From Bacillota bacterium (GTDB lineage Bacteria > Bacillota > Limnochordia > Darwinibacteriales > Darwinibacteriaceae), in the NCBI GenBank assembly GCA_012799115.1, contig JAAZLY010000098.1, positions 1-9,723 on the forward strand: DNA of 9,723 nt. The letters are read 5' to 3'. Both the position numbers and the translations under genes were made by a program. Positions 5,613 through 9,723 of the stretch are shown here, piece by piece; position 1 is the stretch's first letter; every line of letters begins with the position of its first letter. A model generated the notes under the pieces. It was not told the DNA's origin. It saw only the letters and a program-made list of their open reading frames with translations, and searched no databases.

Positions 5613-7268
5613 ATGTACTTAGATTGCTTTGATGAGGTGAAAACGCTCACGACAGATCTAGTTAAGATCCCGAGTATCGTGAAAACGAGTGGGGAAGCGG
5701 ATTGCGCTCGGCGTGTTCACGCGTTTTACAGTGAATTACCTTATTTCAAGACACATCCTGAACAGCTGATGCTACAACAAACAAAAGATGATGAAATTGA
5801 ACGATATAATGTCCTAGCTATGGTTAAGGGAACGAAGGGTAGTTCCAATCGAACAGTGATCCTCATGGGACACATCGACACAGTGGGGGTCGATGATTTT
5901 GGGTCACTAAAGGAACACGCCTTTGATCCAGATAAACTCCCAGAGCTCCTGAGGGAGCTGAGACTCCATGAAGATGTGATGCGCGACATTGATTCTGGCG
6001 AGTATATGTTTGGTCGCGGAGCCCTTGATATGAAGTCGGGTGTGGCAGGGCATATGTGGCTGATTCGCTATTTCTCAGAACATCCAGAAGAACTCGATGG
6101 AAACCTAATCGCCATTGCAGAATGCGATGAGGAAGACAACGCACATGGCATCATATCTGCTCTAGGAGTCCTTAAGGAATGGAAGAAGCGCTTTGAGCTC
6201 GACTACATAGCAGCAATTAATGCTGACTATTCTACACCCTACCACGAACATGATGAGAACAGATATGTCTACTTTGGAACGATCGGCAAGCTACTTCCTT
6301 CCTTTTATGTTGTCGGTAAGGAGACCCACGTGGGACAGGCCTATGGCGGACTCGATCCCAACTTGCTGGTAGCGGAGTTGACAAGGTTGATTGATCTGAA
6401 CCCGGACTTATCCGATGAAGCCCAAGGGGAAGTGACGATTCCTCCCGTATCCCTTAAGCAGACAGACTTTAAAGATAGTTACACTGTGCAGACCGCTATT
6501 GCAGCTTATGTCTACTATAATTTCTTCACCCATCGCATGACTCCTAAGGACGTGATGGCAGCAATGAAGGCAAAGGCCGTGGAGGCCTTTGACAACGTCG
6601 TCGAATATACCAATCAGTCTTATAAGGCCTTCTGCGAAAAGGCAGGTCACACCCATATGCCACTTCCTTGGAAGACCAGGGTCTACACCTGGGACGAGTT
6701 CTACAGTGAGTTGGTTGAACAACATGGAGCCAAGTTTGTAGAGCATCTCAAACAGTATGCTGCTAATTTGCACAAGAGTAACCCCTCTCTGGATTTGAGG
6801 GATTTCAATGTTAGAATGGTTGAAGAGGCCTGGTCATGGGCACGGGATAAGAGTCCAGCGATTATCGTCTATTACTCTTCTACGATGTATACGAACCTGG
6901 AGATGACCGGAAGGACCGCGAATGAGAGGAAGCTGCTTGAAAGTGTCAACGAAGCGGTAGACGCCCTCAAGGAGTATTCGGAGAAGCCTGTTGTGACCAA
7001 AATGTTCTATCCCTACATTTCAGATTCGAGTTTTATGGCCCTCGGTGGTGACGAGGACGACCTTGGTGCCCTAGAAAACAACACCCCAGCTTGGGGAGTC
7101 AAGTATCGACATCCCATAGAGGACATAGCGGAAATAGATGTTCCGGTGGTGAATATTGGTACCTTTGGCAAGGATGGTCATAAACTCACGGAACGGGTTC
7201 ATATGAAGCATACCTTTGAACATATACCGAACATCACCTATCAGGCCATCAAGAGGTTAATTGGCTAG
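5613..7268 (+). CDS. rocB: RocB-like M20/M25/M40 family metallopeptidase
   Basis: 551 residues from ATG 5613, 6 bases after AAGGAGG (5600-5606). The frame is open back to 5559, but that ATG is inside the previous gene and has no ribosome binding site. It is a zinc amidohydrolase of the RocB type. Likely metal and catalytic residues are His87 and Asp89 (GHIDTVG), Asp139 (GRGALDMKSG), Glu173/Glu174 (ECDEEDNAHG) and Asp204 (INADYS). His239 in GKETHVGQ belongs to the lid/dimer domain. The SLKEHAFDP segment and total length match Bacillus RocB (about 566 residues), which is linked with arginine catabolism; its exact substrate is not settled. No other arginine genes are present here, so the symbol shows family, not proven role. 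It is the last gene before a strong terminator. Confidence 0.88.
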   Translation: MYLDCFDEVKTLTTDLVKIPSIVKTSGEADCARRVHAFYSELPYFKTHPEQLMLQQTKDDEIERYNVLAMVKGTKGSSNRTVILMGHIDTVGVDDFGSLKEHAFDPDKLPELLRELRLHEDVMRDIDSGEYMFGRGALDMKSGVAGHMWLIRYFSEHPEELDGNLIAIAECDEEDNAHGIISALGVLKEWKKRFELDYIAAINADYSTPYHEHDENRYVYFGTIGKLLPSFYVVGKETHVGQAYGGLDPNLLVAELTRLIDLNPDLSDEAQGEVTIPPVSLKQTDFKDSYTVQTAIAAYVYYNFFTHRMTPKDVMAAMKAKAVEAFDNVVEYTNQSYKAFCEKAGHTHMPLPWKTRVYTWDEFYSELVEQHGAKFVEHLKQYAANLHKSNPSLDLRDFNVRMVEEAWSWARDKSPAIIVYYSSTMYTNLEMTGRTANERKLLESVNEAVDALKEYSEKPVVTKMFYPYISDSSFMALGGDEDDLGALENNTPAWGVKYRHPIEDIAEIDVPVVNIGTFGKDGHKLTERVHMKHTFEHIPNITYQAIKRLIG

Positions 7269-7280
7269 TCGCCTAATCAT

Positions 7281-7314
7281 TCACCCCCAGGTTTTCGACC
7301 AGGGGGTGATTTTT
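7281..7314 (+). terminator. Rho-independent terminator after the RocB-like gene
   Basis: TCACCCCC (7281-7288) pairs with GGGGGTGA (7302-7309). After one A-A mismatch, GGT pairs with ACC around a TTTCG loop. Five T bases follow (7310-7314). It ends the dsrE-to-peptidase operon 12 bases after the stop codon. Confidence 0.9.
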
Positions 7315-7315
7315 C

Positions 7316-7344
7316 TCGACAAATATATCGTGTGATGATATATT
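7316..7344 (+). promoter_or_regulatory. sigma-A promoter of the padR/DUF2812 operon
   Basis: TCGACA (7316-7321, five of six consensus) and TATATT (7339-7344, five of six) are separated by exactly 17 bases. The predicted transcription start is near 7351. The first palindrome (7319-7347) covers almost all of the promoter, so a bound repressor would block RNA polymerase. Confidence 0.75.
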
Positions 7345-7373
7345 TGTAGTGGATATATCTGTTTATGATATAT
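7319..7373. promoter_or_regulatory. two tandem palindromes, probable PadR operators
   Basis: Site 1: ACAAATATATC (7319-7329), 7-base spacer, GATATATTTGT (7337-7347), a perfect 11-base dyad. Site 2: ATATATC (7353-7359), 7-base spacer, GATATAT (7367-7373), a perfect 7-base dyad. Both share the core ATATATC-N7-GATATAT, and their centres are 30 bases apart, about three helical turns. Site 1 overlies the promoter and site 2 the start of the leader. Palindromes of this kind upstream of a padR gene are typical of autorepression. Confidence 0.8.
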
Positions 7374-7400
7374 TGTCCTAGATACAGGGGGGTGTGTACG

Positions 7401-7727
7401 CTGCAAAACGAGATATTAACTGATAATGTCTTTTTCATCTTGGTCAGTTTGCTCACGGACAAACACGGATACCTGATCATGCAGAGTATCGAAGAAGTAA
7501 CGGGTGGAGCATTTGTGATTGGGCCAGCTTCGCTATACACAAATCTCAAAAAACTCCTAAAAGCTGGGCTGATTCATGAGAAACCGGGTGAAAAAAGCAA
7601 CCAAAAGGTCTATGGCATCACGTCCCGTGGCATCGAAGCACTGGAGAAAGAAGTAGAGAGGAAAGAGCACATGATCCGATTAGCCAAGAGAGCTCTGGAT
7701 ACTTTGGATAGAGGGGAGAAACCATGA
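7401..7727 (+). CDS. PadR-family transcriptional regulator
   Basis: About 108 residues if it starts at CTG 7401. AGGGGGG (7386-7392) lies 8 bases before that codon. Other in-frame choices are GTG 7392, which overlaps the ribosome binding site, and ATG 7365, which lies inside the second palindrome with no ribosome binding site. The winged helix-turn-helix is clear: LTDNVFFILVSLLTDKHGYL, then IGPASLYTNLKKLLKAGLI, then the wing KVYGITSRGIEALEKEVER. A short C-terminal helix for dimerisation follows, as in the small PadR subgroup that often pairs with DUF2812 proteins. The last four bases overlap the next gene (ATGA). It probably represses its own operon through the two palindromes upstream. The inducing signal is unknown. 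Family is sure; the start is not. Confidence 0.88.
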   Translation: MQNEILTDNVFFILVSLLTDKHGYLIMQSIEEVTGGAFVIGPASLYTNLKKLLKAGLIHEKPGEKSNQKVYGITSRGIEALEKEVERKEHMIRLAKRALDTLDRGEKP

Positions 7728-8266
7728 GATACAAGTACGTCATGATTAGTGGATTTGCGTTCTCTGACAAGGCTGACATGAGAAAGTTGGAGAGGTTAGC
7801 TCAAAGGGGTTGGATCCTTGATGGAGTTACGTCCCTTTTCTACAGGCTCAGAAAAGAAGAACCCCAGAATCTTCAGTACACCTTGGACTATCAATCAGAA
7901 TATGATGAAGAATACTTTAGAATCTTCCAAGAGGCAAATTGGACCCATAGGGCCACCTTTGCAGAGGAAGTACACATATTTTCCGCCCCAGATGGTACTG
8001 TCCCAATCTATTTGGATGCCGTAGAAGAATCCGAACAGTATCTGCCCATGATTAAGTCGGGGGCCATTGGTGGCGCCATCAGCGCCCTTTTTCTGATTGC
8101 CCTGCTTGTCACCATGCGCTTCACGAATGCAACCGGCTGGGTCGGTTATACTCTGCTCTGCCTCTTGGTTCTAGCATGGATCGCCTTCGTGTTTTGCTTC
8201 TTTCCATGTGCTGGCTACCTCCTTCGTAGGTTACGTGCCTTACAACGGGAAAGACAGAAGGTATAA
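7724..8266 (+). CDS. DUF2812 membrane protein
   Basis: 180 residues from ATG 7724, which overlaps the padR stop. Residues 1-105 form the DUF2812 domain: the opening KYVMISGFAF, then MRKLERLAQRGWILDG, then YTLDYQSEYDEEYFRIFQEANW and a HIFSAPDG segment. Two hydrophobic helices follow at about 112-131 and 140-167, then a basic tail RRLRALQRERQKV. The N-terminal domain and tail are probably both cytoplasmic. DUF2812 proteins are regularly found next to PadR regulators. Their role is not established, and an anti-repressor or membrane stress-sensing part has been guessed. No ABC transporter accompanies it here, but an MFS gene follows after 81 bases. Confidence 0.87.
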   Translation: MRYKYVMISGFAFSDKADMRKLERLAQRGWILDGVTSLFYRLRKEEPQNLQYTLDYQSEYDEEYFRIFQEANWTHRATFAEEVHIFSAPDGTVPIYLDAVEESEQYLPMIKSGAIGGAISALFLIALLVTMRFTNATGWVGYTLLCLLVLAWIAFVFCFFPCAGYLLRRLRALQRERQKV

Positions 8267-8353
8267 CGAAGCCTGCAGAGAAAAGATCCGATATTCGTCA
8301 AATTGTGTGGGGAGAGGCTCCTAGAGCAGCTCCCAGTGTAAAGGGGAATGTAC

Positions 8354-9541
8354 GTGACAACACTTCTTGTACTTATCTATCTAGCGTTTATCAGTCTTGG
8401 TTTGCCAGACTCTGTCTTGGGGAGTGTTTGGCCCGTTATCAGAGCGGATCTATCTGTACCCGTGAGTCTAGTTGGATATGTGGCGATGACGATCAGTGCA
8501 GGTACCGTAGTCTCGAGCTTACTTAGTAATCGTATGGTTGCCCGGTTTGGTACGGCGAAGGTAACGGTCACCAGCGTTGCCCTCACTGCCTTTGCCCTCT
8601 TGGGTTACTCCTTTGTGGGACATCCTGCGATGCTATTCTTTCTGGCTATACCCCTAGGACTGGGTGCTGGTAGCGTTGACGCCGCTTTGAATAACTTTGT
8701 GGCCCTTCACTACAAGTCGATGCATATGAACTGGCTTCATTGTTTCTGGGGCGTTGGTGCAAGCGCGGGGCCACTGATCATGTCTCTGTTTCTGATCAAC
8801 CCTGGTGGATGGCGTAGGGGTTATCTAGTTATTGCAGGGTTACAGTTTGCCCTGGTTCTTGTCTTGCTTGTTACGATAAAGCTCTGGAACCGCGAGGGAT
8901 CGAGTTCTGCCTCTAAGCAGAAGGGTGAAGTTCTGCTGACCAACAAAGAAGCCCTTGGGGTAAAGAGTGTCAAGCTCGCCCTGGTTTCTTTCGTGTTCTT
9001 CAGTGTCACTGAAGCAACAACGGGTCTTTGGAGCAGTAGCTACCTTGTGGGAGTCGAAGGGATGACAGCAGCCACCGCCGCCAGATGGACAGCATCATTC
9101 TACGCGGGGATCACCCTTGGGCGACTTCTCTCTGGTTTTATGTCCATACGGATGAAAAATACAATGTTGATCAGGCTTGGTCAATGGATCTGCGTGCTAG
9201 GGACATTGCTTCTCATCCTACCGCTACCGTCACAGGTGTCGGCCTTAGGATTTATCATCATTGGATTAGGAACCGCCCCTATTTTCCCGGCTATGCTTCA
9301 TGAAACCCCAGCGCGTTTTGGACCGGCAGCCTCTGGAGCCATCATGGGACTTCAGATGGCATTTGCTTACACAGGAGGCACCTTCGGTTCACCACTCTTT
9401 GGTGTACTTTCCTCCCTAACCTCATTAGAGCTACTACCCTATTTCGTGCTTGCAGCCGTCCTGATAATGCTTGTTGCATCAGAGCTCCTGAACAAAAGGA
9501 TGGGAACAGATAGCACTAGGCGAGCTGAGCTTCTAGGTTAG
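8354..9541 (+). CDS. MFS transporter, BSC6/FucP-like group
   Basis: 395 residues from GTG 8354, with AAGGGG (8341-8346) 7 bases upstream. ATG 8348 is in frame but only one base from that site, so GTG is preferred. About twelve hydrophobic segments can be traced, with a central charged loop near residues 178-205 (NREGSSSASKQKGEV) that divides the two six-helix halves. A modified motif A (SNRMVARFG, residues 58-66) lies after helix 2. The start GLPDSVLGSVWPVI and the segment ALNNFVALHYKSMHMNWLHC are typical of a poorly characterised major-facilitator group of Bacillota. Substrate is unknown; sugar uptake and drug or metabolite efflux are both possible. It may be co-regulated with padR/DUF2812, as no strong promoter or terminator is seen in the 81-base gap. 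Confidence 0.88.
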   Translation: MTTLLVLIYLAFISLGLPDSVLGSVWPVIRADLSVPVSLVGYVAMTISAGTVVSSLLSNRMVARFGTAKVTVTSVALTAFALLGYSFVGHPAMLFFLAIPLGLGAGSVDAALNNFVALHYKSMHMNWLHCFWGVGASAGPLIMSLFLINPGGWRRGYLVIAGLQFALVLVLLVTIKLWNREGSSSASKQKGEVLLTNKEALGVKSVKLALVSFVFFSVTEATTGLWSSSYLVGVEGMTAATAARWTASFYAGITLGRLLSGFMSIRMKNTMLIRLGQWICVLGTLLLILPLPSQVSALGFIIIGLGTAPIFPAMLHETPARFGPAASGAIMGLQMAFAYTGGTFGSPLFGVLSSLTSLELLPYFVLAAVLIMLVASELLNKRMGTDSTRRAELLG

Positions 9542-9580
9542 ATCTGCGTGATAAAGGAGAACGGGAAAGAATGCCGAATT

Positions 9581-9594
9581 CCACTAAATAGTGG
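9581..9594. repeat. small hairpin in the MFS-pirin gap
   Basis: CCACT (9581-9585) and AGTGG (9590-9594) form a five-base stem around AAAT. No T run follows, so it is not a convincing terminator. It sits 40 bases after the MFS stop; nothing else clear is seen between 9542 and 9638. Confidence 0.3.
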
Positions 9595-9649
9595 GACAAG
9601 ACCTCTTGGCAGTCTCACTAGAAAGAATAGTTTAGAATGGGGTGAGTTA

Positions 9650-9723
9650 GTGACTATTCGTACTGTACGACGAATTGTGAAGGGACAACCAGCCATCGAT
9701 GGGGCAGGCGTGAAATTGGTAAG
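9650..9723 (+). CDS. pirin-family protein, N-terminal part (cut by the window edge)
   Basis: A frame from GTG 9650 runs off the right edge after 24 full codons. It reads MTIRTVRRIVKGQPAIDGAG and continues VKLV. This matches the start of pirins (I-V-KG-P-DGAGVKL), cupin-fold iron proteins whose known activities include quercetin dioxygenase in some members. A GGGGTGAG site (9639-9646) lies 3 bases before the GTG. There is no in-frame ATG upstream near this point. The metal-binding His residues are outside the window, so only the family can be given. Confidence 0.75.
   Translation, partial: MTIRTVRRIVKGQPAIDGAGVKLV

Noticed and set aside
7277..7549. 90-codon minus-strand frame across the padR promoter
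   Set aside because: It spans the terminator, promoter palindromes and the start of padR on the opposite strand, and has no ribosome binding site or family pattern.
8302..8335. Possible terminator or attenuator in the DUF2812-MFS gap
   Set aside because: Only a five-base GGGAG/CTCCC stem with a long loop and no T run is present, which is too weak to call.
1..9723. Search for CRISPR arrays, tRNA genes, insertion sequences or phage genes
   Set aside because: No spaced direct repeats, cloverleaf-like sequences, transposase motifs or terminal inverted repeats were seen by eye on either strand.

Overview
The window looks like chromosomal DNA from a member of the Bacillota (Firmicutes), perhaps a clostridial or limnochordial lineage known mainly from uncultured genomes. 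This is inferred from strong AGGAGG-type ribosome binding sites, common TTG and GTG starts, compact Rho-independent terminators, a RocB-type M20 peptidase, a PadR/DUF2812 pair and a short Mrp ATPase with its Cys pair. No species can be named. The window holds twelve complete protein genes and two partial ones. There is no rRNA, tRNA, CRISPR array or insertion sequence.

Layout. The left edge carries the last 65 codons of an unidentified acidic, beta-rich protein and its terminator. An Mrp/NBP35-type Fe-S carrier ATPase follows on the plus strand and ends at a perfect hairpin that serves both strands. Facing it on the minus strand is a three-gene overlapping operon: an ECF sigma factor, a one-TM membrane protein that is probably its anti-sigma factor, and a secreted SIMPL (DUF541) protein. 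A stand-alone HD-GYP cyclic-di-GMP phosphodiesterase diverges from the sigma gene. Its 3' end overlaps by 4 bases the end of a minus-strand pair: a DUF6530-like protein and a small degenerate GIY-YIG protein. That pair has a clear sigma-A promoter, with a compound palindrome at its predicted transcription start.

From 4.8 kb to the right edge everything reads plus. A DsrE-like protein, an unrecognised helical protein and a RocB-like M20 peptidase form one probable operon closed by a terminator. A PadR regulator and a DUF2812 membrane protein overlap by 4 bases. Their promoter is covered by two 25-base and 21-base palindromes with a shared ATATATC-N7-GATATAT core, which suggests autorepression. 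An MFS transporter follows after 81 bases and may belong to the same regulon. The right edge is the start of a pirin.

The main points of interest are regulatory: the twin palindromes at padR, the promoter-operator of the DUF6530/GIY-YIG pair, and the ECF sigma cassette with an anti-sigma protein that lacks the zinc motif. Nothing here clearly amounts to a new defence or mobile system. The least understood genes are the DUF6530/GIY-YIG pair and the 143-residue protein between dsrE and the peptidase.
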